From: Piscicola geometra
Lineage: Eukaryota; Annelida; Clitellata; Hirudinida; Piscicolidae
DNA length: 64,000 nt
Reading direction: 5' to 3'
Assembly: GCA_943735955.1 (NCBI GenBank)
Contig: OX030959.1
Span: 3,772,717-3,836,716 of the forward strand
This document shows, piece after piece, positions 23,812 through 51,134 of the stretch. The notes beneath the pieces were generated by a model, which ran no database searches, had not been told where the DNA came from, and saw only the letters and a program-made list of their open reading frames with translations. The position numbers and the translations under genes are program-made. Position 1 is the first letter of the stretch; each line of letters begins with the position of its first letter.

Positions 23812-26300
23812 TAAGAGCTTGAACCCAATGTGATGCAAACTTAAGTGTTCAATTATATAAAAATTACAATTATTATTCATAAATTCATTAAGTAAAGATT
23901 ATAAAAAGTATAAAAGTATGTTTAAAATATGATAATACATAAACAGGATAACACTTTAAATAAAAAAGATAATTCTCAAAATACCGCAATCTCTGTAAAT
24001 TTTTTAATAACTAATTATTCAAATAACAGAAAATATATATATTATTTCAACAATAGAGTTTTTAAATAGAAAAAAAAGAAAATAATAATGCTTGAATTAC
24101 AGATCAAAATACATATTTTCCAAAAAATGACGGTGTCCTAATATTATGTTCTTTTGCGGTAGTGATAAACTAAGAGTTATGAGAGCACGAATACATTTAA
24201 AAAATCACGTTTGTGCAGATTTTATCGATAAAATATCCAGAAAGTGAAGTCAAAACTAGTCTAAATATAAGTTTTGTAAGTTGGCTTTTCATGGGTCGTG
24301 ATGTAAGGTCATGCTTGGTTGAGCAATCTGCCAAAGCTTAAATCTTTACACTAAAAGTATTCTGTACCTTCAAACATTTGCATGTTTGATTTGCGATTAT
24401 TCCGAAATCAATTTTGTTTCAAAGATTATTCATCGCTCGTAGTTTGTGCTTCTAAGTTATATCACACTGTCACTTATTTATTCAATAAATTGATTGATTT
24501 TTTTTTTAATTATACAATATCAGTGATACTTCACGCCTGTATTGCACACAAGATTTTTACAAACGACTCTACATGAAGTTGAAAAACAATACAAATTTTT
24601 ACTTATACAATGTAATAAGTATTATAAAGGCATTCACCTACTTTGTATGAAACAAAGAGCTCTTATTCGTGAGGAACACATTCACCAGCCTAGCCTGAAA
24701 ATCAAGAAACTAGAAAAATATCGCTATGTAGCTAAGCTACATTGTAGCTTTGGGAAGTCAATTGATTTTCCGAAGGTATCTAAAAGTTATTTTTCGATAA
24801 TAATATTTAAAATAGTTTTTTATTACACTATGCGTTTACAAATTTGATTACAACATTGTTTTATATTTCCACTTAAGTAAATAGAGTCATTTTTGTTGAC
24901 TCTTTAATTTCGAGTTCATTTGATAATATTGAAAGCTATTTTGGTGTAACTAACATATGATTAATAAATTATATTTATTAGTTAATATGTATTTCAATAT
25001 AAAAATGACTTGTTTAAGCCTTTTAAACGCCTATTATTAAATTATTATAGAATTGGGAACTAAATAAACGTTTTATTCAATAATTTGTTTACAAAATCAA
25101 CTTAATCATCAAAATATTTAACTTTCAGATTCAACAGATTTCCAAGGTAATCTTCTAGACCTTCTATGACGAACTTCTACAAATTTTTATTATAAGCATT
25201 ATAAATTTATCCCATAAATGTTTTCCTATATATATATTATTATCTAAAATCTATTATAAAAGTAAATTGAATATTGAAATTTAAATCTAAAGAGTTATCT
25301 TTTCGTAGAAAATCTTTAAAATAGAATCATTTACTTATGATTTGGTTAAATTTTGGTTTTTAAGTAATTTTATGGCATTTTATGACTGGATAAATGATGA
25401 TCCACAGCTTCAATTCATTCCGTTTAACAGCGCTCTTTACTGTTCATGTTTAAAAATTGGTTAAAACGCGCTAAAATGCAGAAAAACATTCGTTCAAAAT
25501 TATCAATATATTATGATTACTATTATATTTATATTATCTTTAAAAAATTCAAAATTATATTAAACATTTAATTGCGACTTTGTCCATCAAAATTCAAAAA
25601 CTGAAGGGTTATATTTATTTTTTAGATTTTCTTATTTTCTATTTTTTGTATATAGCAGCCGAGAAAACTTGAAAGCTTTATCTTGTAGGCCTAACTGTGA
25701 TCCAAATGAATGAATTTAAAGTATAATTGGTGTTTTTAAATTAATTAGTTAGCGAATGTTTACAACTTCATATATTGAAACGTGAAAAACACTTTAATGA
25801 AAATGCTTAAAATTCTATTAACCCTGAAATAATTATTACTTTTTCATCGTTTTCAAACAATTCTTAGCGATGTGATATATGACTTGGTTGTTTCATAAGG
25901 CTAACACGTCTGGCATGCAATGAATTGGAGTTGATTCTTAGTAAATTCTTGAGAAAAACATTCGATCTTTGTCGTTATTGACTTAAACCAATAAAACTAA
26001 GTTTCAATTATGCCTTACTTATACAATCTTGGGATTAAATTGTAATATCTTTAAAATTTTAATAATTAATTCTTAATAAAATTAACTTTTCACTAAATCA
26101 CCTTGAAATAGAATTTATCCCGTTAAATTTATTCTGTATATCATTATCTAAAATCTATTATAATGAAAATACTTATTCATATTCTTCTTCATGGAAGGTT
26201 GCCTCAGGCTGGGAAACAACTGGGTGGCCACCTCCCTTATACATCTCTTATAAATCTCATGTAGGTTATACATATAACTTATGACGGTATAAGTTATACA

Positions 26301-26500
26301 NNNNNNNNNNNNNNNNNNNNNNNNNNNNNNNNNNNNNNNNNNNNNNNNNNNNNNNNNNNNNNNNNNNNNNNNNNNNNNNNNNNNNNNNNNNNNNNNNNNN
26401 NNNNNNNNNNNNNNNNNNNNNNNNNNNNNNNNNNNNNNNNNNNNNNNNNNNNNNNNNNNNNNNNNNNNNNNNNNNNNNNNNNNNNNNNNNNNNNNNNNNN
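26301..26500. other. Assembly gap (200 N)
   Basis: Exactly 200 N, a scaffold gap of nominal size. The sequence on both sides is non-coding by eye. Confidence 0.99.
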
Positions 26501-27567
26501 AATCGTCTCAAACACTCGTTGAACTCAAACCCTGTTAATTCCACCATATTGTCTACTCATCTGTATCTTTGTCTTTTTTCCTCCTCCTGAAAAGCGATAG
26601 AAATGACCATGCAATCTCAGTCTCTTTCTTTTCACTGCTGCTTTTCATAAGGCCCAAAGGAATTCGTAAAAGTCATCAGGACATATTCATTGGAGATTCT
26701 ATTTTTGTGATAATTTCCTTAAAGTGTTCGGAAACACCTAATTTCCAAGGTCTTTTATTCTTTCCAAGTCCATTGATAATGTCCATGATGCGGGCCCAGG
26801 AACATGGACATTGCCAAGACAAGCCTCAGATGGTTTGTTGTGCAGAGAGCCAAGTTGTTACTCCGATACCAACAACCCCCCCCCCCCCCCCAAGATCTGC
26901 AGCGAATCACTGCTTTGCCTGACAGTTCATGTTTTACCTTTTTCTATTCATTAGTCCTACATTCCTCCAACACATTGCCGGTGCAATATTAAATTTCATC
27001 CAATATTTAAGCGGATCACTGTGTTTTCATTGTCTTCCCTTTTTATAAAATAATGATCTAGCTGAGATTGAATGGTTGCTTCTGCATCAGGATTTAAATT
27101 TAAACTTATTAAAATTTTGCAAGCTGAAATAAAAGCATTTTAGTTTGGAAGACATTTTTGTGGACTAACTTTATTGGCCAGATGTAAACAAGGGTCGCAT
27201 GGCATGACGCAATGTATCAACGACTAATGCACTTTCATTACAAGTTAATTCAAATGGGAAATTAGGATATTAAATATATATATATAAAACCCTTAATGAA
27301 CCTGAAATAAAACACTATGTGATTCGAAATTACCTGTTTAACAATTGGGAACAGTAAAAACTGCGTTTTAGTGACAGCTACATTTTAAATAATGTGAAAT
27401 AATTAACACAAAATCATCTTATAACTTAATAATCAAATTAATTAACATATGTAAACCAAATAACACATAATCATCTTATAACTCACCACACCTTTATACA
27501 ACTTAAAATGCCTACAAGCCAAAACGAATAACAGTGCAATGCATAGGCACTGAAAGGGGAGAGGTGT

Positions 27568-28977
27568 TCAGGCCTGGAGGTGTGTTCTGGCGGAGTGGGC
27601 GAGGTAGCAGACGAGAAGGGCGCCCGCCGTGGCGATGTGCTCTGTCTGCACCCATGGACCCCGCGACGTGCCCTGTTAGAGGGAAGACCGTGTGGACAAT
27701 AATAATAATAATAATAAATAAAGAGCATGTACCCAATAATAATAATAATAATATAAATTGAATTATTTATTTATTTTTATTGACCATTAATAGTTTTTTA
27801 AAAATAAATTTATGTAACATGATGGTGTTGTTTTAGTGGGATAAGGGCATACGAATTTTTTGCGCTAGTTATTTTCATGTTAATATAAATATTAAAGAAC
27901 ATTGTTACAGTGATTTAAAACTAGGCTTGTCTTTTGGTGAATTGCATGGATTTTATAATTAAAGGAAAAAACATTGGTTTAGTGGTGCAATATAAATATG
28001 CATTACAGGATCAATCAATCAAGCAAGCAAGCAAGCAACAACAATTATGGTGGTGGCACAACAAACCTTGTGGGTGATCTCAATGGTGGCGAGGGCAGGC
28101 ACCGAAGCACTCTCCCCTCCACTCCTCTGAGCCTGCGTGGTGTTTTGAGGGTAGATGTTAATATTTTTAGAAGACATTCACTGAAATTATAATTTAGAGT
28201 GTTTTAACTAATTAATTCAAGTTGAAGTCCTTTGATCACATACCTTAATGCATTGTATTGAATCTGTTGAGGTACTGAACTAAAAGACTATAGGAGTATT
28301 TGTGAACATAATACTATAGGATATCTCTCAAAGCACTGACCTTCCTTAGTTCAGAATAGCTCTCATCGTCGAACAACCTCACCTGGTATGTGCCCTTCAA
28401 CAACTTCTTGTGCTCATCGCTTATGCTTATCTTTAAAAATACAATTTAATGAGATTAAATATTTAAAATATAATTATTATATATTATATTATAATATAAA
28501 AAAATATATATAAGTATTTTTGAGAGAAGTAACTGACTTGGTACTTGGTAGGTGTAGAAAGAACTGTGACTGGGAATGTCTTGCCACCAAACTCTGCATG
28601 CAAGTTTACATCCTGTTTAATTTTTTAAAGTTAGTTTGAAAATATATTTTCTCCAAGTAACTTCAACTTGATTTAGTTTATATAAATATGCATGATTTTG
28701 CTTTTAAATGAATTATACAAAAATAAACACTAAAAACTAACTGTTGCGCCATTGGAACATTTCAATTCAAACTCAACGATAATCACAGTCTCAGAAGCTA
28801 GTTGAGCATCTGACGTTGAATAAACCTCAGACTTCACTTCAGGGCTCGAGCATATTGATGAGCCTGTAAGTAAAAAAGAAAAATGATGCATTTATATTTT
28901 TTATTTTTATAAATAAATATTTTACCAGAAATCACGACAGCTCCGAAAACGAGGAATAAAATAGCTAGTTGGTTCAT
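27568..28977 (-). CDS. SSR4: Translocon-associated protein subunit delta (TRAP-delta)
   Basis: SSR4 is an ER-membrane subunit of the TRAP complex, which binds the Sec61 translocon and aids protein import. Six exons: 28977-28926, 28863-28742, 28612-28538, 28430-28341, 28132-28067 and 27672-27568. All junctions keep phase, giving 169 residues (the vertebrate protein has about 173). Residues 1-~19 are the signal peptide (MNQLAILFLVFGAVVIS). The luminal domain carries SEVYSTSDAQLASETVIIVE, ELKCSN, FGGKTFPVTV, KGTYQVRLFDDESYSELRKA and, in the last exon, GTSRGPWVQTEHIATAG. This is followed by a C-terminal hydrophobic segment and a short SARTHLQA tail ending at TGA. The last exon is much more GC-rich than its surroundings. 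Confidence 0.96.
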
Positions 28978-29679
28978 TTTGTGCTGCGTGGACAAATGCG
29001 ACTTCCGATTAAGAAAAAAGACTTCAGCAGTTTAAAGTTTAAAAGTACATTTTTAAAATGACCTAAGTTTATCATAAAAACTTTAAAATTAATTTTAAAA
29101 TTGTTTAACATTCATTTTTACGTATAATAAATCATATTTTTATATTTTCTTCAAATATCATTAGATAGTCGGTCTGTTACATCATTGGGCCACCACAAGT
29201 GAAATTGTAACCAATTTCTTCAATTTTTTTCGTTTTTCTCAGTCTCAACTAATAGCTGAGCTCTAATTCTCTCATTTTCTATATTCTGTCTTCCAATCAT
29301 TTCTTTTGCTTCTCTCTTGTTCATCCACCATCTACAGTGCCTATAACAACATCAGCAGAAATTATGTCTAAAAAAGTAAATAAAACTCATGGACTTGATT
29401 TTTTGCCAAATTAAAATAAGAATATTTTTTTATACATTAAAACGAAGAAAATAATTTCCAGATAAAAATAGAAATAAGAAATAATCTTCAAAAATGTATT
29501 CAATGAACAGCGAACTTCAAGACAACAACGACAACGCTTTCAAATCGACGAAAGTCAAATCACGCAAAGTAGCAACGTTGAAGAGATGAAAAACTAATTA
29601 CGTTAAGTATTAAAAACAATATAGGCATGCGAGACTAAATAAGGTATACCTTTATAAAATACAGCATTAAAGTCATTCG
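28978..29679. other. Intergenic between SSR4 start and the vWA gene 3' end
   Basis: AT-rich, about 700 bp. It must hold the SSR4 promoter and the 3' untranslated region of nothing on its right, since the vWA gene ends at 29680 and also runs leftward. No motif is assigned with confidence. Confidence 0.4.
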
Positions 29680-44247
<14,568 letters not shown>

Positions 44248-44447
44248 CTGGAGAAAGAAGGGTAGTGGAGTGATTGCTGAGTTGGAAAGTTTTTATTTTA
44301 GTTGATTTTTTATTGTAATGTGTTTTACATAATCTTAGAAAAGTAAGTTGGAAAGGGTTTTAATTAAATTAAATGTACTGTTATGTATTTGAAAATTCTG
44401 TAAATTATTGCAAACTACTATAATGTATTGGAAATTACGGTAATATA

Positions 44448-45672
44448 GGGTAGACCGGGGCTGTATGTTACAATTTTTTTACACATGTTGTTATAAGTTC
44501 GTTATTTTTGAAACAATTTATTGAAAAAATTGTTGTATGTACAAAGAATTCTATTAGTCACAAGTTTAAAACACAAAAACTGGTTTGTTATTTGAATTCA
44601 TTGAAAAAATTAACATTTCGACCGAGTCTTGAACGTACACGGGGTTGTTTGTTACAGTCGTCGGGATTGAATGTTTCAAGTGTCAAATAAGCATTCAAAA
44701 TAAAATAAACACAGTTATTGATTGAGATTTGTTGAAGTCCATAACCAAAGCCAGTTTATCGAAAAAAAGTTCGTTTGCCCGGTTGAAGCTGGTGGCTCGG
44801 CTCAGACTTGTAGCATCATGAGTTTGAATTGAGAGGAAACTGTTTCGTGTAATAAATGACTCAGTGCCCGGCTGTTGAGCATTATTCAATTTGTCAAAAA
44901 CATGATTTCGTTTCCACGGCATGTTGATAACCAAGCTTTCTTGCTTTTTTTGGTGGGAGACCATGGTACAGTTTTGCTTCTTTTTCAACTGAGTCTTAAA
45001 TTTCGCGCTGCTGCTTAGTGGTAAAAGCTTTTCGACTGTGATCATTCTTCAACGGCAAAGTGATTTCATTTGTTAAACTCTTCTTATGGATTTGATGAAG
45101 CATCATGAAGTTCAAGCCGTTTAATGCACAAACACTTGGGATTGAACGTCGAGTTTTCTTGACAGTCTCCACTGCATGATTTGAAACATCTGGTTTCACG
45201 CGAATCCGATTATTGTTTTACTTATAATTCATAATATTAGCTGCAAGTAATTAAGTAACATAGATTGAGTTGTATAAACTACTGGTAAGGATGTCGTTAA
45301 ACGGTTTGTAACAAATAACCCCAATACCATATGACTAATTTATAAATTACGTCGCTAATTGAAGCATGAAATAGGCTGTAAACCTTTTTATAAAAGGTTG
45401 CTTTAAAGTTATTTGATTTTTTAAAATTAAATACAGATACTAATTAAGATGTTTTTAAAATAAAATTTTAAAAAATTACTAGTCTTACAAAGAAAAATAA
45501 AATTAAGACTATAAAATATTTAAGAACACGAAAACAGCAACTATTTTTTTATAGAAGGTGAAGGTTAAATCAATGATTATAAGTTAAAAAAATATAATTT
45601 TACATTTACTATTATAAGAATTATTAAGCTTGTAACGTACAACCCCTTAAACATACAGCCCCGGTCTGTAAA
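44448..45672 (-). mobile_element. Decayed pogo-like (Tc1/mariner superfamily) DNA transposon
   Basis: Terminal inverted repeats share AGACCGGGGCTGTATGTT (44452-44469 and, inverted, 45650-45667), so the element is about 1.2 kb. Minus-strand frames 45199-44996 and 45045-44695 read AVETVKKTRRSIPSVCALNG, then ITRNSFLSIQTHDATSLSRA and TSFNRANELFFDKLALVMDF. This order matches the N-terminal helix-turn-helix and CENP-B-type DNA-binding part of pogo/jerky transposases. The reading is broken between frames and no DDE catalytic region is present, so it is a dead internally deleted copy. Confidence 0.8.
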
Positions 45673-46019
45673 GAACTTTAACGTTTTTTAAAGTAAATTA
45701 ACGTACTGTGAATTACTGTAACTTATTAAAATTTACAGTAACGCGTTGTTATTAAAACACTTGTAACAAAAGACTCCAAAGGCACAAACCAGCGTGAGGC
45801 AGCACGAGCAAGCACGCCCACAAAAAATAAAAAGGCCGCTGGAAAAGCATGCTGGTTGTCCGTGTAGGTTTCTATTTGTAGTTCCAATTATCGACTCTGG
45901 TTTAATTGCCGTGTTGTTCCAGTAGTTCGTAGTTGTTCAAGTATTTTTTCAGTTGTTATGCTGTTGTTTTGTTGTTGTTTTGTTGTTGTTTCTCTATTTT
46001 TCTAATAATTTCCTTTTTC

Positions 46020-46118
46020 GAGGGAGACAAAATAGTATCAAGAATGCCAAGCAGCGATGCGTCCAGCACGGCCGACTCAGACAGGATCACTGGCGCTTCT
46101 GAGGGCATGGTGGAATGA
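46020..46118 (+). CDS. Candidate small exon, unknown
   Basis: A GC-richer island reads KIVSRMPSSDASSTADSDRI then TGASEGMVE and stop on the plus strand. The minus strand is also open (MPSEAPVILSESAVLDASLL). Both look more protein-like than the surroundings, and an acceptor-like ttttcgag precedes the plus reading. Neither could be tied to a neighbour. Strand and coding status are uncertain. Confidence 0.25.
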   Translation, partial: EGDKIVSRMPSSDASSTADSDRITGASEGMVE

Positions 46119-46269
46119 TGGAGTGAGTGACATGAAAGACATTTACTGTTTTTCTTCATCTCTAGCGCAAGTTACGCAATTAAAAGTGAAATAGATTTAT
46201 GAGCACATAATTCACTAAGCAAATTATGAGCCTACGCCGCCTTTGAAGCGAAACCTTCAATCTTTGAGG

Positions 46270-46560
46270 CATTTTTTATTTCAGAATCATCACCACCATC
46301 ATCATCATCTCTCTCATCACTTCAATCATCATCACCACCATCATCATCATCTCTCTCATCACTTCTATCATCATCATCACCATCATCATCATCTCTCTCA
46401 TCACTTCAATCATCATCACCACCATCATCATCATCTCTCTCATCACTTCTATCATCATCATCATCTCTCTCATCACTTCTATCATCATCGCTATCATCAA
46501 ATTTCTCCTCCTTCTCCTATTCACCATCATCATCATCATCTCAATCATCACCTCTATTCT
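46270..46560. repeat. About 45-bp minisatellite (CATCATCTCTCTCATCACTT)
   Basis: Alternating CATCAT runs and CTCTCTCATCACTT(C/C)AATCATC spacers, about five units. It is followed by a short telomere-like stretch. Confidence 0.9.
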
Positions 46561-46576
46561 CATCATCCTCATCATC

Positions 46577-46598
46577 AACTCTAACCCTAACCCTACAC
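46577..46598 (-). repeat. Short interstitial telomere-like repeat
   Basis: ctctaaccctaaccctac: two and a half CCCTAA units. Confidence 0.7.
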
Positions 46599-47639
46599 CT
46601 TCCTACCTAATCGAAGTGTACGTCTCTTGAATTAAACTCTGATTAGACCACGAAGATAATTAATTAATTCATTCATACAGCGCTTAAGTATAGCCTCCAT
46701 TTCTTTCTTCACCCTGCAGGGTGTGTCTTTCCATTGAGATTTATGAATACGTCTTTTTTATTTTTAAAAAAGCCATAAATGTTGCGCGAAGGTTTGAAGT
46801 GTCACACGTGGTTTGAATAGATCCTAAATGGTTCATCATCATCATCAGCATCATCAGCATCATCATCACCATCATCATCATCAAAAAGACCTGCACGTGG
46901 CTTGATAAGATTCCGAAGGGTCGATAATGAACTAATACGAAGTAAATGACAATATTATGAAAGCGGCACATAAGATGGTTCTGAACTTTCGAAGTTTCAT
47001 CACATAATCTTCTCTTGCCTACTAGGGATGTGTAAGAGATGAACCAACGAGCTTTTGATTGAATCAAAAATAAAACAAAATTAAACACAATGTATTTACA
47101 AAGGATCTACAATGTTATTCCTTCAGGGTGGCATGGCCCAAAAGAAAATGAGGTCCTTGAGAAGAAGAAATTGCTTCATGTTGTGTTTGTGAACGATTAG
47201 TCCTTGACGCTGCCAGGTCATTCGCTTGTGTAATATCCATCCATCATCCTCTTGTTCCTCCATCTTGTTCCTCCATCTTGCTTCTCCATCTTGTTTATCC
47301 ATTCTTTTTTTCTTCTTTATCTATCCATCTTCATCTACCCATCCTTCATCCATTCATCCTCCATTCCATCCTTTTTCCAAATATTATTGATTCTTTAATT
47401 CAATATTTTTTCAAGTCTTATTTTATCCAGAAAGTTTCTCCTCAGCATTTTATTCGAACCTCAACTTTATTATCTTTCCACTCAATCCTTACCAACCATT
47501 CCACAACTTTTGAACCACTTTTGAACACTCAATTCACTTAGTTCATATTCTCCTCCACTTACTCTTTTAACCACATCAGTCTATGACTACCTCATCACAC
47601 TTCTCATTTTTTCTCCATTATAAAAACACATCTCTTACA

Positions 47640-48206
47640 ACCACTCACTCCACACAACATCCACTCACATCACATCACACACACACCACTCCACACACAA
47701 CACATAACACCATTCCACACACAACTCAAAACCACACACCACACCACACAACACCCCACCACACAAACATCACACAACACCACCCCACACAACACTAGCA
47801 CCACACCACACACAACACCCACCACACAAACATCACACAACACCACCCCACACAACATTAGCACCACACCACACACAACACCCACCACACAAACATCACA
47901 CAACACCACCCCACACAACACTAGCACCACACCACACACAACACCCCACCACACAAACATCACACAACACCACCCCACACAACACTAGCACCACACCACA
48001 CACAACACCCCACCACACAAACATCACACAACACCACCCCACACAACACTAGCACCACACCACACACAACACCCCACCACACTAACATCACACAACACCA
48101 CCCCACACAACACTAGCACCACACCACACACAACACCCACCACACAAACATCACACAACACCACCCCACACAACACTAGCACCACACCACACACAACACC
48201 CACCAC
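47640..48206. repeat. About 62-bp minisatellite (CACTAGCACCACACCACACA)
   Basis: From 47745, seven copies of a unit ACACTAGCACCACACCACAC, ACAACACCCACCACACAAAC and ATCACACAACACCACCCC, differing by single bases (CCC/CCCC, ACTAG/ATTAG). The 5' part is a degenerate CACCACA lead-in. Confidence 0.95.
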
Positions 48207-49372
48207 TAACCTCTCGTCGCTTTCAAAATTCACCTGCAAAGGCGAGAAAAAAGCGGCAATTTTTTATTTTAACCTTCACAACTTCTATGCACTCTGAACT
48301 AGGCACACAGCATAAATCTTTCACTGCCACTACCACGCCGACGACAACGATGGTTAAGGCAGGGTTTCTACTGTGTGTGGAAACGTGCTGGAAAGACTGC
48401 AACTCTCTCACACACAGACTGACACATGCCAGCATTACTCACACGTGCATAAGGAGATTTCCCAAGTCACATCCAGTGAGTCAGCTTGAACGATGTGGCT
48501 TGCTATTCTCCTTCTATATTATTATCATTATTATTATTATTATTATTGAAATATATTTTGTTTTACCATATTTCTTTTTTTATTCTTGATGTTATCTAGT
48601 GTTGAAAGAGTAACTAAAGTTAAATACATATAAATAAAGATTATCACTATCATCACCACCATCATCACCACCCCCATCATCATCTTTTTCTTCTTCACTA
48701 ACAGATAACTATCTATCTTTTACTACATCTTTTAAGACACAACAGAAGCAAGAACACCAGCAAAATACCAGCAGCAACAAAAAAATCAACATCAACAACA
48801 GCAACAGCAACAACATCAACAGCAACAACAGCAACAGCAAAAAAACACAACATCAACAACAAAATCAATATCAACAATGTCAATAAAATAAACAATTGCA
48901 AAAATGCCAACATCAACAACCAAAACAAAAAACATTTTAAACGATGAGATAAATCATAAACTTTTGGAATGCCCTTCGAACCATCTCCAGCATCATCATC
49001 ATCTCCAGCATCATAATCCTCTCAATCTCCATCATCATCATCCCTTTCCTCACGATCTTCATCACCCCCCCCCCCCCTTCATCATCCTTATCGTCATCTC
49101 CATCACCTTCGAAGTTTTACGTTTTATTATTTCTTTTATTCTTATAACTTGTATTATTTTTTGTGATCATTATCATGTAGGCGCGCCAACCCTCCTCCAG
49201 TATCACATTACGCGCTTGCAACTTCTCAAGAACGCTGCAACCTTATCCATTCATCATTACTACTTTGAACATGATCATCATCATCATCCTTATCATCGTT
49301 ACTCACTTTATCATCATCATCATTACCGCATCATCAACGTCATCATTATCCTTCCCACATCCTCATCCTCAC

Positions 49373-49402
49373 ACCCTAATCCTAACCCTAACCCTAACGC
49401 TT
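49373..49402 (-). repeat. Interstitial telomere-like repeat
   Basis: accctaatcctaaccctaac and one more unit: four to five CCCTAA units. Confidence 0.8.
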
Positions 49403-49689
49403 GAAAAGGCACTGACTCACTCCGCGATTAACTGAATACTTCCATTAGTCTTTTAGTGGGAATGCGGTTCAATCGATTTTATTCGAATATTCCGAACGTA
49501 AGGTCATCGTTTCGAATCCTTCCTCGTCAATTTATTTCAACGCGACACCTAGCGAATTATATAATTTTTTTAAAAAAGATTCTCATGATAAAAGTTTTGA
49601 AACAAATCGTTTAAAAGGCCAGAACCACATAGAGTGGAATAGAGGTTGAGGTGAGTCCGACATGCCCCTACCTTGTGTGAGGATCACTC

Positions 49690-49856
49690 CAGATGATGAT
49701 GATGATGATGATGACGGTGGTGATGATGACGATAATGATGACGATGATGATGACGGTGATGACGACGATGATGATGACGATGATGATGACGGTGATGACG
49801 ACGATGATGATGACGATGATGATGACGGTGATGACGACGATGATGATGACGATGTC
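49690..49856. repeat. GATGAC hexamer/trimer repeat
   Basis: GATGATGATGACGGTGATGA-type units in three larger near-identical blocks of about 45 bp. Open as Asp polymer but without gene context. Confidence 0.9.
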
Positions 49857-50144
49857 GATGGAATTTATTATGATAGTTTTCCTTTATAGTAAGAAACTAC
49901 AGTGGTGTTGGAGGTTGCAGATGAGAAGACAGGCGGTGAAAGAAGTTTATTGGAGAGTGACCCGTGAAGATACAGGTAAGCAGGGCGCCCTCGGGCGATG
50001 AAAATATAATTTCTAAAAAGAAACAAATCAACCGAAAAGAAGTGAGATATACATTAGAGTGATTTCTTTTACCAATTATGAAAAAGAAATCCATTTGGGA
50101 ATCAAAGTATATTAGTAATCTAGAAGAAAAAAATGAATTGGGAT

Positions 50145-50185
50145 TTCTACTACTACTACTGCTGCTACTACTGCTACTACTACTG

Positions 50186-50225
<40 letters not shown>

Positions 50226-50255
50226 TACTACTACTACTACTGCTGCTGATACTAA
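50145..50255. repeat. (CTA)n trinucleotide repeat
   Basis: CTACTACTACTGCTGCTACT-type array. It is complementary to the (GTA)n array 330 bp downstream. Confidence 0.95.
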
Positions 50256-50584
50256 GATCAATACTTCTAATACATTTATTAGATCTGTTAGTAGCAATGT
50301 TATTTAAAATTAACAGAATTGAAGAGAGGGATGATTGGAGAGAGGTTTGTGAGTACGTAATCAATAATCCTGAGGTCTTAGAGATGATGATGATGATGAT
50401 TTTGATGATAATAAAAATAAATTATGATGATAATAATGATGATTATGAGGATGATGATGTAGCTAGTTCAGTGGAGTGCCAACATAATCATAATCACCCC
50501 CACACTCTTCCCATCATACAACGTCACACATTTGCATGATATCAAAGTGACATTTGAAGATATTTTAATAGTAAAAGTGTTTTC

Positions 50585-50600
50585 GATGTAGTACTAGTAT

Positions 50601-50647
<47 letters not shown>

Positions 50648-50648
50648 A

Positions 50649-50686
<38 letters not shown>

Positions 50687-50687
50687 A

Positions 50688-50730
<43 letters not shown>

Positions 50731-50743
50731 CGTAGTCGTAAAT

Positions 50744-50809
<66 letters not shown>

Positions 50810-50881
50810 ATAGTAGTAGTAATAGTAGTAGTAGTAGTAGTAGACGTAGTAGTAGTAGTATTAGTAGTCGTAGTCGTAAAT

Positions 50882-50974
<93 letters not shown>

Positions 50975-51000
50975 ATAGTAGTAGTAGTAGTAGTATTGAT
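50585..51000. repeat. (GTA)n trinucleotide repeat
   Basis: About 400 bp of TAGTAG with spaced AAT and CGT variants. A block GTCGTAGTCGTAAATGTAG recurs twice, showing block duplication. Confidence 0.95.
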
Positions 51001-51134
51001 TTAGTTGTAGTGGCTGTTTAGGAGTAGTGATAGTAGTAGTACTTGATTACTAGTGGTAGTAGTATTGTCAGTTTTTGGTAGTAGTAAGATTTAAAATGCA
51101 CATGTTGAGTGCATGCATAGAGCAGGTTGATGAT

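Larger units (their letters stand above)
21094..27567. other. AT-rich intergenic region with transposon remnants
   Basis: No gene recognised in about 6.5 kb. Open frames at 24382-24847 and 26569-26992 have no motif or splice support. The region contains the repeats listed separately and the assembly gap. Confidence 0.55.

Noticed and set aside
24382..24847. Overlapping plus-strand open frames
   Set aside because: AT-rich composition, no motif, no codon bias, no splice partner.
26266..26547. Open frames across the N gap
   Set aside because: Artefact of translating N as open sequence.
27500..27740. GC-rich block with (AAT)n tail, at first read as a 5'-truncated retroelement
   Set aside because: The minus strand is the last SSR4 exon (GPWVQTEHIATAG...SARTHLQA-stop) with a perfect acceptor and phase.
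47100..47225. Minus-strand reading HEAISSSQGPHFLLGHATLK ending in a stop
   Set aside because: Looks weakly protein-like, but no splice donor or neighbouring exon connects to it.
48236..48475. Unique island between repeats considered as an exon
   Set aside because: Neither strand gives a motif or consistent splice sites; left as unassigned intergenic sequence.
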